Shown one piece after another: positions 45,940 to 54,748 of a stretch of DNA of 64,000 bases (positions are counted from its first letter, which is position 1; each line of letters begins with the position of its first letter). The position numbers were made by a program, and so were the translations under genes. Origin of the DNA: Zobellella iuensis (GTDB taxonomy: Bacteria; Pseudomonadota; Gammaproteobacteria; Enterobacterales; Aeromonadaceae); contig NZ_JAERTZ010000025.1 of the NCBI RefSeq assembly GCF_016746085.1, positions 1 through 64,000 on the forward strand. The letters run 5' to 3'. The notes under the pieces are model-generated. The model saw only the letters and a program-made list of their open reading frames with translations, was not told where the DNA came from and searched no databases.

Positions 45940-46133
45940 GACAGCTCTCCGGTGGACAGTCCTTATAACAAGGATCAGCATCATTATAGGCCCGTCGGGG
46001 TGTCAAGTCATTTGAGTCTACATCTGCCGGGACGAAAATTAACGCCGAAACCACCCCCGATGTCACAGATTGCCTGACATCCGCCGCCGGCCTCTATATA
46101 GTGCCACTCACTGTTTATTGGTTGGAGAGCTGT

Positions 46134-47081
46134 ATGATCACAGCCTATACACTGAACGGAAAGTCCCTCGATATTCAGCCGCTTACCACCGAGGACTCGT
46201 TGCCCGTCGATACCCTGTGGCTGGATATTTTCAAACCCGACGAACTCGAACAACAGTGGATGAAACAACTGTTCGTCGAGGAAGCACCGGAGCTGGACGA
46301 ACTGGACGATATCGAGGCCTCGGCCCGCTTCTACCGGGACAAGGACGGCCTGCACATCCATTCCCTGTTCCCCCAGCGGCTGGGCAAGGAAATCGACGGC
46401 ATCAACGTGCTCTTCACCCTGCGCAACAACATGGTGATCAGCCTGCGGGAAGACGATCTGGGGCTGATGCGGCTGCTGCGCCACTATATGCGCCAGGACC
46501 GGCTGGAGGTGGAAGACGCCCCGGATCTGCTGCTGGAAATTTTCCAGCTCAAGATAGAGTACATTTCCGATCTGATCGAAGACGGTTACAAGACCCTGGA
46601 AGACACCGCCAAGGAAGTGCTGCAGGTGGACGACCTGCACAGGACCCTGTCGGATCTGATGCTGCAGGAGAACGGCAACGGCCACATCCGGCTGGCGCTG
46701 TACGACACCCGGCGCGCCCTGCGGTTTTTGAAACGCTCGCTGCGCCAGAGCGCCAGCGACGAGCAGCGTAAATGGATCGACGAGATGCTCTACGACATCG
46801 AATCCCTGCTGCCCCACACCCAGTTCCTGTTCGACAAGATCAACTTCCAGCTGGAAGCCGCCATGGGCTTTACCAGCCTGGAGCAGAGCAAGGTGATCAA
46901 AATCTTCTCGGTGGCCGCCGTGGTGTTCCTGCCGCCGACCCTGATCGCCAGCATTTACGGCATGAACTTCGAGATCATGCCGGAGCTGGGCTTCGACTAC
47001 GGCTATATCATGTCGCTGGTGATGATGCTGATGTCCGCCTGCGGCACCTACTACTTCTTCAAACGCAAGGGCTGGCTGTAA
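46134..47081 (+). CDS. corA: Magnesium/cobalt transporter CorA
   Basis: 315 residues from ATG 46134 after GGAGAG; E. coli CorA has 316. A large acidic cytoplasmic domain is followed by two C-terminal TM helices; the first ends in the selectivity motif YGMNFE (GMN 276-278). The basic tail FKRKGWL is conserved. It carries Mg2+ (also Co2+ and Ni2+) inward as a pentamer. It is convergent with nrdD, whose open frame overlaps its last 31 bp. Confidence 0.97.
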   Translation: MITAYTLNGKSLDIQPLTTEDSLPVDTLWLDIFKPDELEQQWMKQLFVEEAPELDELDDIEASARFYRDKDGLHIHSLFPQRLGKEIDGINVLFTLRNNMVISLREDDLGLMRLLRHYMRQDRLEVEDAPDLLLEIFQLKIEYISDLIEDGYKTLEDTAKEVLQVDDLHRTLSDLMLQENGNGHIRLALYDTRRALRFLKRSLRQSASDEQRKWIDEMLYDIESLLPHTQFLFDKINFQLEAAMGFTSLEQSKVIKIFSVAAVVFLPPTLIASIYGMNFEIMPELGFDYGYIMSLVMMLMSACGTYYFFKRKGWL

Positions 47082-48889
47082 GGGCCGGGACTGGGGAGTC
47101 CCCAGTCCCGATATGACCGGTGGTAGAAGCGCCGGCCGTGCTCGGCCCGGCGGCCGGCGCTGAAGGCGGACACCCGCTTCAGGTAGCCGATCACCCGGGT
47201 GGCATGGTCGATATTTTCGCTGCCGCACTGCCCGCACGCCCAGTCGGTGTGCTTGCTGATATGGCCGCAGTCATTGCACAGGGTAGCGCGCACGTTCACG
47301 GTAAAGTAATGGCAGCCGCTGCTGGCGGCGATACGGTACAGCTGCAGGTAACCGGCCTGGCTCAGGTGCTCGTCCAGGTTGAGGTGCAGTGCCGAGCCGC
47401 CGTCCAGGTACTGCACCAGGTCTTTGCCGTGCAGCACGAACTTGTCGAGCACCTGGGTCTCTTCCTCGTCTTCCACCACATAGAAGTAGGAGTTGTAGCA
47501 GTCCCGCGACACCGCATAGCCGTCGGCCCTGTCCCACTTGGCGTTTTTCACCCCCAGGTTTTCCGCCGGCACGAACTCGGTGTTGAACAGGTAGCCGTAT
47601 TCCTGCCGCGCCATGCGGTTGGCGTCGTAGATGATCTTCAGCCGTTCGCTGACAAAGCGCTGGTAGTCGGGATTGTTGCCGACCCTGATGCCCCGGTATT
47701 CCGCGGCCTCCACCATGCCGTTGATGCCGATGGTGAGAAACTGCTTGTCCAGGCTGATAAAGCCGGCATCGTAGACGGTGAGGATGCCATTTTCCAGGAA
47801 GTCTTCCATCAGCTGGCGGTAGGCCACCTGGTAGCGCTGGATTTTGTGGATTTCGCCCAGCAGGGAGCGCCCATCCTGCTCCAGCCGGTTCATGTTGAGG
47901 GTGATGACGTTGATGGATCCGGTGGCCACTCCGCCCGCCCCCAGGGTGTAGGAAAAAGTATGATCGCTCACCTCGTTGCGCAGCCGGCAGCAGGAGGCCA
48001 GGGAGTCGGCGCTGTCCGACATATAGATAAAGAAGCTGTTGCCCCGGCTCATCTGCTCGGCACAGAGCCCGGCAAAGTCGGTATCGGCCGGCGCGCCGTT
48101 CCGGGTCAGCATGGCGGCGGTCACCACCGGGAAGGTCAGTACCGCCTTGCGTCGTTCTTCGTTGAACCAGTCGAGGAAGTGGGCCTGCAGCCGGAACACC
48201 GAGTCGGCCTGGGGACGGCTGCCGTCGGGGAAGACGAAAAACTCGAACATGGTGGTGAAGTAATCGCGATCGAACAGGGAGATATTCCAGAACACGCTCT
48301 GGTAGCCCCTGGCCGCCGCCGGCTGGTTGATGGCGTAGACCACATGCTGCAGATGGTTGTTGATGGCATGGGCATGCTCGGTGAGGTAGTCGTCGCCATA
48401 GTCCTTGCGGGCGAAATAGTCGAAGTAGGTCAAAAACTCCACCGTGGCCACGGCGCCGGCAAACTGGGAGCTGATGGCGAACACCAAGTTGACGAAGGCG
48501 CCGCAGAAGGACTCCAGGTGACGGGGTGCCTTGCTCTCACCGCCGAGCCGGGTCAAGCCATCGAGCAGGAAAGGGTACATGGTGATGGACACGCAATAGG
48601 GCTTGAGGCTGGTTTCATCGTGCACGTAGATCTCATGCTGTTCTATCTGCCGCTCGTATTCCGTCGCCAGCTCGGCGCCGAACAGCTCGGCAATCTTGTT
48701 CTTCACCAGGCCCCGGTTCACCTGCACGAAAAAATCCTTCATCAGCTCCGCCTCGGCGGTAGCGATGTTCTTCTGGGTCACGTTGGCATTGGGATCCATC
48801 TTGGAGCCATCCGCCGCGTTGGGCGCCTTCATATAAGCATTAAAGCTGTCTACCTTGGCACTCAACTGCTCCGGGTGCAGACGTATCAT
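47051..48889 (-). CDS. nrdD: Anaerobic ribonucleoside-triphosphate reductase, short class III type
   Basis: 612 residues from ATG 48889 after GGAGAAGG. It carries the active-site CCRLRN segment, a C-terminal zinc ribbon (CNDCGHISKHTDWACGQCG), and the glycyl radical site RVIGYL (Gly568). It reduces ribonucleoside triphosphates to dNTPs without oxygen. E. coli NrdD is about 712 residues with an N-terminal ATP cone; here the ATP cone is missing. It resembles the divergent Bdellovibrio-type class III enzymes that pair with a variant NrdG. The last 20 or so residues (...SYRDWGLPSPG) lie over the corA terminator and look like a 3' extension. Confidence 0.9.
   Translation of the reverse strand: MIRLHPEQLSAKVDSFNAYMKAPNAADGSKMDPNANVTQKNIATAEAELMKDFFVQVNRGLVKNKIAELFGAELATEYERQIEQHEIYVHDETSLKPYCVSITMYPFLLDGLTRLGGESKAPRHLESFCGAFVNLVFAISSQFAGAVATVEFLTYFDYFARKDYGDDYLTEHAHAINNHLQHVVYAINQPAAARGYQSVFWNISLFDRDYFTTMFEFFVFPDGSRPQADSVFRLQAHFLDWFNEERRKAVLTFPVVTAAMLTRNGAPADTDFAGLCAEQMSRGNSFFIYMSDSADSLASCCRLRNEVSDHTFSYTLGAGGVATGSINVITLNMNRLEQDGRSLLGEIHKIQRYQVAYRQLMEDFLENGILTVYDAGFISLDKQFLTIGINGMVEAAEYRGIRVGNNPDYQRFVSERLKIIYDANRMARQEYGYLFNTEFVPAENLGVKNAKWDRADGYAVSRDCYNSYFYVVEDEEETQVLDKFVLHGKDLVQYLDGGSALHLNLDEHLSQAGYLQLYRIAASSGCHYFTVNVRATLCNDCGHISKHTDWACGQCGSENIDHATRVIGYLKRVSAFSAGRRAEHGRRFYHRSYRDWGLPSPGPYSQPLRLKK
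47087..47109 (+). terminator. corA-end hairpin inside nrdD 3' coding sequence
   Basis: The 10-bp perfect stem GGGACTGGGG/CCCCAGTCCC with a 3-nt loop starts 6 nt after the corA stop and lies within the nrdD frame. There is no U tract. Confidence 0.55.
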
Positions 48890-49344
48890 GACCTTCTCCA
48901 AAAAATGTGATTGAGCGATTCACCCGTGCTCAGGCAAATCAGCCGTTGATTAGTGTCCCTGGAGTCGAGACCGCCGAGCTCGGCCCGCCAGGGGCCCGTC
49001 TTGAGGTAGTCGAGCTCGGCCAGCAGCGACCGGCCCAGCCGTTCCCGCCCGGTATAGAGGCAGGTCTTGAGCCCCTGCCGCCGCACCTGGCGCAGCAGTG
49101 CCAGCAGCGCCTCCCGGTCCCATTCTCCGCCAAAAAACAACACGCAGGTCAGCAGGACCCGATAACGCTCCAGCCAGCCCTGCAGCCGTTCGCCGGTGAG
49201 CGGGCTGCCCGCTTGCGGGTTCCAGCTGTCGCGGCTGTGGCAGCCCGGGCAGGCCAGGGGGCAGCCGGTGACCAGCCAGGCCAGGCTGACCTCGCCGGGT
49301 ACTTCCTGCAACACTACCCTGGGTTCGAAAGCATTAAGCATCAC
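48886..49344 (-). CDS. nrdG: Radical SAM activase of anaerobic ribonucleotide reductase
   Basis: 152 residues. The radical-SAM cluster motif CPLACPGCHSRDSW (CxxxCxxC) starts near residue 28, and FFGGEW and KTCLYTGRE follow. It makes the glycyl radical on NrdD using SAM. Gene order is nrdG then nrdD with a 4-nt overlap, the reverse of E. coli. NrdR boxes and an FNR-like palindrome precede it. The start could be either of two adjacent ATGs. Confidence 0.9.
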   Translation of the reverse strand: MMLNAFEPRVVLQEVPGEVSLAWLVTGCPLACPGCHSRDSWNPQAGSPLTGERLQGWLERYRVLLTCVLFFGGEWDREALLALLRQVRRQGLKTCLYTGRERLGRSLLAELDYLKTGPWRAELGGLDSRDTNQRLICLSTGESLNHIFWRRS

Positions 49345-49354
49345 TCGGCACCAA

Positions 49355-49370
49355 ACACTACATGTTGTGT
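49355..49370 (-). promoter_or_regulatory. NrdR box 1
   Basis: ACACTACATGTTGTGT is a near-perfect NrdR palindrome, 11 bp before nrdG. NrdR represses ribonucleotide reductase operons when dATP is high. Confidence 0.85.
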
Positions 49371-49386
49371 TTAATGCTAAATAGAA

Positions 49387-49402
49387 ACACCATATATTGG
49401 AA
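49387..49402 (-). promoter_or_regulatory. NrdR box 2
   Basis: ACACCATATATTGGAA is a weaker NrdR match lying exactly 32 bp from box 1. That is three helical turns, the usual spacing of tandem NrdR boxes. Confidence 0.75.
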
Positions 49403-49429
49403 CAAGGCGATTTCCCGATCTCGCCTTTC

Positions 49430-49445
49430 CCTGATCTGGATCAGG
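49430..49445. promoter_or_regulatory. FNR-like palindrome upstream of nrdG
   Basis: CCTGATCTGGATCAGG is a perfect palindrome except at the centre. It matches FNR (TTGAT-N4-ATCAA) at 8 of 10 positions. The place, beyond the NrdR boxes, fits oxygen-controlled activation of nrdGD. Confidence 0.55.
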
Positions 49446-49550
49446 CCGACGGCACGAAAGGACAAAACAGATACAACTTTACATGGCAAGCTGCCTGTGG
49501 CTTGCTCGGGCCCCAGTGAACGCCCCTGAACCAAGACCGGGAGAAAAAAG

Positions 49551-50012
49551 ATGACGAGAACGACCATGGGCCTGCTGCTGCTCGCCCTTACCCTGAGCGG
49601 CTGCGACAACAAGGAGGTGGGCAAGGTCTCGCTCGGGGTGTTCACCACCAAGGACATCAAGATAGAGGTGCTGACCGATCCGGTGGTCACCGGCGTTACC
49701 TGCCATATTTCCAATGTGGTGGCGGATTTGAGTTTGGCGGATCCGTCCGACATGTCGATCAGCTGCCGCCAGACCGGCGAGATCACCCCCGCGATGATAG
49801 CGGCGGTGGACAAGTCCCGGAGTGGGGATATCGTGTTCAAAAAGTCGAAGAGCGTCTTCCTGAAGAGCCTGAAGATCCGCCGTATCTACGACGAGGCCAG
49901 CCAGACCCTGCTGTACGTGGCCTACAGCACCAAGGAAACCGAAGGCAGCTTCAAACACTCGCTGTCGACGGTGCCGCTGTGGGATACCGCGGCGTATCAG
50001 GCAAAGCCCTGA
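49551..50012 (+). CDS. creA: CreA family lipoprotein
   Basis: 153 residues. The signal peptide ends in the lipobox LSGC (Cys18), so it is a lipoprotein. The body follows CreA: EVGKVSLGVF, DPVVTGVTCHIS, ISCRQTGEI, VFKKSKSVFLKSLKIRRIYD, LYVAYSTKETEGSFKHSLSTVPL. CreA is conserved but of unknown function; in E. coli it precedes creBCD, which are absent here. A 7-bp repeat array begins right at the stop codon. Confidence 0.93.
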   Translation: MTRTTMGLLLLALTLSGCDNKEVGKVSLGVFTTKDIKIEVLTDPVVTGVTCHISNVVADLSLADPSDMSISCRQTGEITPAMIAAVDKSRSGDIVFKKSKSVFLKSLKIRRIYDEASQTLLYVAYSTKETEGSFKHSLSTVPLWDTAAYQAKP

Positions 50013-50104
50013 CCGGAAGCCGGAAGCCGGAAGCCGGAAGCCGGAAGCCGGAAGCCGGAAGCCAGGTAGGCTCTCACTTCTAGCTTCTAGCTTCTAGCTT
50101 CCGG
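50013..50104. repeat. Heptamer arrays between creA and uvrB
   Basis: Seven perfect tandem copies of CCGGAAG (50013-50061), directly after the creA stop, face three copies of CTTCTAG plus CTTCCGG (50077-50104). The arms are complementary in part, so a long hairpin is possible. Similar arrays occur at 45304 and 63834, also at convergent gene ends. Copy number is likely to vary. Confidence 0.85.
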
Positions 50105-50111
50105 CTATGGT

Positions 50112-52112
50112 TCAGCTGCGGAGCAACTGCTCCCGCAGCGCATGGATGCGATCGCGCGCCGCGGCTGCCTGCTCGAATTCCAGGTTGCGGGCGTGATCCA
50201 GCATGGTCTTTTCCAGCTCGGCGATCTGGGTCGCCAGCTCCTTGGCGCTGGGCAGGTGCGCCGGCACCGGGGTTTTCTCCTTGGCGCGCTTGGAGCCGAC
50301 CCGCTTGGTACCGTCCAGATCCATCACATCGGTAATGCGTTTGTTGAGCCCCTTGGGCACTATGCCGTGCTCCTCGTTGAAGCGCCGCTGCAATTCCCGG
50401 CGGCGTTCGGTCTCGCCGATGGCGGCGGCCATGGAGCGGGTGATGCGATCCGCATAGAGGATGGCCTTGCCGCGCAGGTTGCGCGCCGCCCGCCCTATGG
50501 TCTGGATAAGCGACCGCTCGGAGCGCAGGAAGCCTTCCTTGTCCGCGTCCAGAATGGCCACCAGCGAGACCTCCGGCATGTCCAGCCCCTCGCGCAGCAG
50601 GTTGATGCCCACCAGCACGTCGAACTGGCCCAGGCGCAGATCGCGGATGATCTCCATTCGCTCCACGGTATCGATGTCGGAGTGCAGGTAACGCACCCGC
50701 ACCCCGTGATCGTTCAGGTATTCGGTCAGATCCTCGGCCATACGCTTGGTGAGGGTAGTGACCAGCACCCGTTCGTCCCGCTCGGCGCGGGCGCGGGCTT
50801 CCGACAGCACGTCGTCCACCTGGGTGGCCACCGGCCGTACCTCCAGCTCGGGATCGAGCAGGCCGGTGGGGCGCACCACCTGCTCGGCAACGTCGCCGCC
50901 GGACTTATCCAGCTCATAGGGGCCGGGGGTGGCGGACACGAACACCGTCTGCGGCATCAGGGCCTCGAACTCCTCGAAGCGCAGGGGCCTGTTGTCCAGC
51001 GCCGAAGGCAGCCGGAAACCGTACTCCACCAGAGTTTCCTTGCGCGAGCGGTCGCCCTTGTACATGCCGCCGATCTGCGGCACCGTGACGTGGGATTCGT
51101 CGATAATCAGCAGGCCGTCGCCGGGCAGGTAATCGAACAGGGTGGGCGGCGGCTCGCCCTCCCCCCGCCCCGAGAGATAACGGGAGTAGTTCTCGATACC
51201 CGAACAGTAGCCCAGCTCCTGGATCATCTCGATGTCGAACTGGGTGCGCTGGCTGATGCGCTGCTCTTCCAACAGCTTGTTGGCCGCCAGCAACTGGGCC
51301 TTGCGTGCCTGCAGCTCCACCTTGATCTGCTCTATCGCGCCCAGCAGGGTCTCGCGCGGGGTCACATAATGGGTCTTGGGGTAGATGGTAAAGCGCGCCA
51401 GGCCCTGCTGCACGGCGCCGGTGAGCGGGTCGAACAGGCTGATGCGCTCGATTTCATCGTCGAACAGCTCTACCCGCACCGCCTCGCTGTCGGACTCCGC
51501 CGGGAAAATGTCGATCACTTCACCCCGCACCCGGAAGGTGCCGCGCTGAAAGGCGGCGTCGTTGCGGCTGTATTGCAGCTCCGCCAGCCGGCGCAGCATG
51601 TCGCGCTGGTGGAGCCGGTCGCCGGTGCGCAGGTGCAGCATCATGCTCAGGTAGGACTGGGGGTCGCCCAGGCCGTAGATGGCCGACACCGAGGCGACGA
51701 TGATCACGTCCCGCCGCTCCATCAGCGCCTTGGTGGCCGACAGCCGCATCTGCTCGATATGATCGTTGATGGAGGCGTCCTTTTCGATAAAGGTGTCGGT
51801 GGTCGGCACATAGGCCTCGGGCTGGTAGTAGTCGTAGTAGGAGACGAAGTACTCCACGGCATTGTGGGGAAAGAACTCCTTCATCTCACCGTAAAGCTGG
51901 GCCGCCAGGGTCTTGTTGGGCGCCAGTATCATGGTGGGCCGGTTCAGCCTGGCGATGACGTTGGCCATGGTAAAGGTCTTGCCGGAGCCGGTCACCCCCA
52001 GCAGGGTCTGGTGTGCCAGGCCGGCATCGATGCCCTCCAGCAGCTGCGCTATCGCGTTGGGCTGATCGCCGCTGGCCTGATAGTCGCTGACCAGTTGGAA
52101 GTCTTTACTCAT
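50112..52112 (-). CDS. uvrB: Excinuclease ABC subunit B
   Basis: 666 residues; E. coli has 673. Walker A is [14 protein letters not shown], the damage-probing hairpin is [12 protein letters not shown], the helicase box is IDESHVT, and the C-terminal UvrC-binding motif is [19 protein letters not shown]. It verifies DNA damage and loads UvrC in nucleotide excision repair. I saw no clear LexA box in the 155 bp before it. Confidence 0.97.
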   Translation of the reverse strand: MSKDFQLVSDYQASGDQPNAIAQLLEGIDAGLAHQTLLGVTGSGKTFTMANVIARLNRPTMILAPNKTLAAQLYGEMKEFFPHNAVEYFVSYYDYYQPEAYVPTTDTFIEKDASINDHIEQMRLSATKALMERRDVIIVASVSAIYGLGDPQSYLSMMLHLRTGDRLHQRDMLRRLAELQYSRNDAAFQRGTFRVRGEVIDIFPAESDSEAVRVELFDDEIERISLFDPLTGAVQQGLARFTIYPKTHYVTPRETLLGAIEQIKVELQARKAQLLAANKLLEEQRISQRTQFDIEMIQELGYCSGIENYSRYLSGRGEGEPPPTLFDYLPGDGLLIIDESHVTVPQIGGMYKGDRSRKETLVEYGFRLPSALDNRPLRFEEFEALMPQTVFVSATPGPYELDKSGGDVAEQVVRPTGLLDPELEVRPVATQVDDVLSEARARAERDERVLVTTLTKRMAEDLTEYLNDHGVRVRYLHSDIDTVERMEIIRDLRLGQFDVLVGINLLREGLDMPEVSLVAILDADKEGFLRSERSLIQTIGRAARNLRGKAILYADRITRSMAAAIGETERRRELQRRFNEEHGIVPKGLNKRITDVMDLDGTKRVGSKRAKEKTPVPAHLPSAKELATQIAELEKTMLDHARNLEFEQAAAARDRIHALREQLLRS

Positions 52113-52266
52113 TGCCGCTCTCCTCTTTCACCAATATCCAGTTTACCCCTGCCGGGCCGGTAAATTTAAGCGAAAACTGCCCCCGGGGCGGAGCCACCGA
52201 AAAAACCGATTTAGCCCTTGACCCTCCCCACCCCACTGCGTATTATCTGCGGCCTCTTCACGAGAT

Positions 52267-52342
52267 TCCCCCTTAGTTCAGTCGGTAGAACGGCGGACTG
52301 TTAATCCGTATGTCGCTGGTTCAAGTCCAGCAGGGGGAGCCA
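52267..52342 (+). tRNA. tRNA-Asn (GUU)
   Basis: 76 nt with encoded CCA. Acceptor arms TCCCCCT/AGGGGGA, D-arm AGTTCAGTCGGTAGAAC, anticodon GTT in the GGACTGTTAATCC arm, and T-arm GCTGGTTCAAGTCCAGC all pair. It is nearly identical to E. coli tRNA-Asn. Confidence 0.98.
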
Positions 52343-52365
52343 AATTCTGCTCCGCTCCACTTGAC

Positions 52366-52653
52366 TTATCCACCATTTCAGCTGTCACTTTTCACAAAAA
52401 CCCACATTTTGTGTTTTTACTCTATTCCTGACACTGCCGTTCAGATACTGAGCGGAAATTTCTTGTATCTTTTTTTAACTTATTGTTTTTTAAAAAAATA
52501 TACTTTGGTCAATTTTTTGCCGACTTATTGGAAAGGCCTGCCACAGCTGGCTTTGCACCGGTTTTGTCTATCCAATCCACAGCCTTATCCACAGAAATGG
52601 TGGATAAGTGAGCCAAGCCCTGCCGGCACAAGGGCCGCGCCCGCTGTGTATAA
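52366..52653. other. DnaA-box cluster with AT-rich tract
   Basis: Consensus R-boxes: TTATCCACA (52585-52593, plus) and TTATACACA (52645-52653, minus). One-mismatch boxes TTATCCACC: 52366-52374 (plus) and 52599-52607 (minus). The pair at 52585-52607 is an inverted repeat. An AT-rich tract (about 52460-52525) lies among them. No gene is seen from 52343 to 53024. It could be a DnaA-titrating or accessory replication site. Confidence 0.6.
52393..52418 (+). terminator. Terminator after tRNA-Asn
   Basis: The weak stem CACAAAA/TTTTGTG with a 7-nt loop is followed by a T run, 50 nt past the tRNA. Confidence 0.6.
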
Positions 52654-52828
52654 CCTTTTGAGTCTGACCCCTTCCGGATGGTGAGCTTGACAGCTTGAAA
52701 AAATCACCAACGGAAAAAAACAACATGACCGCCACCTGCCCAGTTTACTGCACCATTCCGGACCTCTTGACCGGATTAAAATGTCTCCTTTCACCACCTT
52801 GGTGCACTTTATTCCCTTAAATAATAAA

Positions 52829-52858
52829 AAACGGCGCCGACCCGAGTCGGCACCGTTT
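52829..52858 (-). terminator. Hairpin terminator of nagE
   Basis: An imperfect 12-bp stem AACGGCGCCGAC/GTCGGCACCGTT is followed on the minus strand by a T-rich tail. It lies 170 nt past the nagE stop. Confidence 0.8.
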
Positions 52859-52924
52859 GAACACGGATATCATCACTGCCCCTGTTGCCACCCTATTGAC
52901 CGCCCCTGCATCCTCTTGCTGGCA

Positions 52925-52959
52925 AGCTCTGCCGCCCCTTATCTAGCTGCGGCAGAGCT
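52925..52959. other. 11-bp inverted repeat downstream of nagE
   Basis: Perfect arms AGCTCTGCCGC and GCGGCAGAGCT are separated by 13 nt. Together with the terminator at 52829-52858, this leaves about 170 nt of structured 3' RNA after nagE. It could be part of a 3'-derived small RNA; there is no direct evidence. Confidence 0.4.
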
Positions 52960-53024
52960 GCCTGGCGGCCTCTACTTGTCGGAGTACCGCGTTCGGGCAC
53001 CGCCATGTCAAGCGAGTGACGAGG

Positions 53025-54524
53025 TCAGCGATGGTCGGTCAACGCCTTGATCTCCGCCGCCATGATTTCCGCCAGCGGACCCAGTATCACCTGCAGGTTC
53101 TGGTCACCCAGCTTGACCACCCCCTTGGCCCCCAGCTCCTTCAGCCTGGTTTCGTCGACCCGGTTGCGATCCTTCATGGTGAGGCGCAGGCGGGTGATGC
53201 AGGCATCGATATTGGTCAGGTTGTCCTGCCCGCCCAGCGCTTCCAGGTATTCGCGCGCCAGTTCAGACTTGTCGGTCACGCTGCGACCGGAAGCGACCGG
53301 CTCGTCCGCCTCACGCCCCGGTGTTTTCAGGTTGAAGGCCTTGATGGCGAAGTAGAAGGTAGTGAAGTAGACGGCACCGAACACCAGCCCTATGCCCACC
53401 AGGGTCCAGGGCTTGGTGGCCAGGCCCCAGTTCAGCACCATGTCGAACAGGCCGGCGGAGAAACCGAAGCCGTGCAGCACCCCGAACAGGTTGACCACCA
53501 CCAGCGACAGGCCGGTCAGCAGGGCATGGATACCATAGAGCACCGGCGCCAGGAACATGAAGGTAAACTCCAGCGGCTCTGTGATGCCGGTCAGGAAGGA
53601 GGTCACCGCCACCGACAGCAGCAGGCCGCCTACCTGGGCCCGTTTGTCCTTGGGTGCCGCCAGTACCATGGCCAGAGCGCCCGCCGGCAGGCCGAACATC
53701 ATCACCGGGAAGAAGCCGGCCATGAACACCCCGGCGGTGGGGTCACCGGCGAAGAAGCGGTGCAGGTCGCCGCGGGTCGCCTCGCCGGCAATCTGGGTAA
53801 TGGTGGCCCCATCCACGCCGGGGACGGCACCGCCCACGCTGAGCGTGCGCACCAGCGCCGGATCCATGCAGATATTTTGTATCGCCCCGGCGGCCTCGTA
53901 AGTCACCTTGAGACACTCGCCCAGGCCGAACCAGAAGATGGAATTCACCACATGATGCAGCCCCACCGGGATCAGGCCCCGGTTCAGCAGGCCGTAGAAG
54001 AACTGGCCGATACCGCCGGAGGTCGATACCGCCATGCCGAAGGTATCGATGCCGTGCTGAATGGCCGGCCAGACAAAGCCGGCGATAAAAGCGGCCAGCA
54101 AGGCCACCAGGCCGGTCATGATCGGCACCAGCCGTTTGCCGCCGAAGAAGGCCAGATAATCGGGCAACTTGACCATATGGAAGCGGTTATAGCAGTGACC
54201 GGCGATGATACCGGCGATGATGCCGCCGAAAAACGACATGTCGATTTCGCTGTTGATGGTCTTGGCCGCGCCGGTCAAGACAAAGTAACCAACGGCTCCG
54301 GCCAGGGCCGCCGCACCGGCGTCATCCTTGGACAGACCGACGGCGATGCCCAGGCCGAACAGCAGCGGCAGCTGGCTGAAGATGGCCCCGCCCGCCTCGG
54401 CGATAAAGGCCACGCCCAACAAATCCGGTTGTCCCAGGCGCAACAGCAGCGCCGCCACTGGCAGGGTCGCGATGGGTAACATCAGCGCCTTGCCCAATTT
54501 CTGTAAATAACCCAGCACGTTCAC
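53025..54524 (-). CDS. nagE: PTS N-acetylglucosamine transporter EIIBC
   Basis: 499 residues from GTG 54524 after AAGGAG; the frame is open further upstream without a ribosome site. The EIIC membrane domain (about 1-370; LPIATLPVAALLLRLG, FGLPAGALAM) is followed by EIIB with phospho-Cys in NIDACITRLRL. E. coli NagE is 648 residues with a fused EIIA; here EIIA is absent, so Crr-type EIIA must be supplied elsewhere. It imports and phosphorylates GlcNAc. It is divergent from nagBAC, with shared CRP and NagC-like sites. Confidence 0.93.
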   Translation of the reverse strand: MNVLGYLQKLGKALMLPIATLPVAALLLRLGQPDLLGVAFIAEAGGAIFSQLPLLFGLGIAVGLSKDDAGAAALAGAVGYFVLTGAAKTINSEIDMSFFGGIIAGIIAGHCYNRFHMVKLPDYLAFFGGKRLVPIMTGLVALLAAFIAGFVWPAIQHGIDTFGMAVSTSGGIGQFFYGLLNRGLIPVGLHHVVNSIFWFGLGECLKVTYEAAGAIQNICMDPALVRTLSVGGAVPGVDGATITQIAGEATRGDLHRFFAGDPTAGVFMAGFFPVMMFGLPAGALAMVLAAPKDKRAQVGGLLLSVAVTSFLTGITEPLEFTFMFLAPVLYGIHALLTGLSLVVVNLFGVLHGFGFSAGLFDMVLNWGLATKPWTLVGIGLVFGAVYFTTFYFAIKAFNLKTPGREADEPVASGRSVTDKSELAREYLEALGGQDNLTNIDACITRLRLTMKDRNRVDETRLKELGAKGVVKLGDQNLQVILGPLAEIMAAEIKALTDHR

Positions 54525-54626
54525 GGCCAATCTCCTTATACATGTCTTTAGGGAGCCAGTTCTGTCCAAACCGGCTTGCACCCAGTCTATGCGCATATAA
54601 TTCACACAACAAATTAAGATCTGATT

Positions 54627-54648
54627 ATTTGTGATTAGAATCACTTAA
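54627..54648. promoter_or_regulatory. CRP site between nagE and nagB
   Basis: TGTGA-TTAGAA-TCACT (54630-54645) with AT flanks is one base from the symmetric CRP core. It lies about midway, so it could activate both directions. Confidence 0.8.
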
Positions 54649-54663
54649 ATTGATTATTTAAAG
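54644..54663. promoter_or_regulatory. Candidate NagC operator 1
   Basis: CTTAAAT...ATTTAAAG is an AT-rich near-palindrome, compatible with the loose NagC consensus. It overlaps the CRP site edge. Confidence 0.4.
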
Positions 54664-54690
54664 ACCGACACGCTGGCCAATAACCCCAAC

Positions 54691-54710
54691 TTATTTTACT
54701 ATGAAAAATA
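54691..54710. promoter_or_regulatory. Candidate NagC operator 2
   Basis: TTATTTT-ACTATG-AAAAATA is close to known NagC sites. It is centred 47 bp from operator 1 and 39 bp before nagB. Two sites would allow looping between nagE and nagB as in E. coli. Confidence 0.5.
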
Positions 54711-54748
54711 TGATCATCCTTCGATACTCAACTTAAAAGGTGTCCGCC

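Noticed and set aside
50013..50104. Heptamer array as a CRISPR or phase-variable coding repeat
   Set aside because: It lies outside coding sequence after two stop codons, and the units are too short for CRISPR.
52366..52653. The chromosomal oriC
   Set aside because: No dnaA, dnaN, mnmG or rpmH nearby. The box cluster alone does not justify the call.
52267..53024. tRNA-Asn as an integration site of a genomic island
   Set aside because: No integrase, no repeated tRNA 3' end downstream in the window, and the flanking genes are ordinary core genes.
53025..54524. nagE as a truncated gene because EIIA is missing
   Set aside because: EIIBC-only GlcNAc permeases are normal in many bacteria, and the stop follows a complete EIIB domain.
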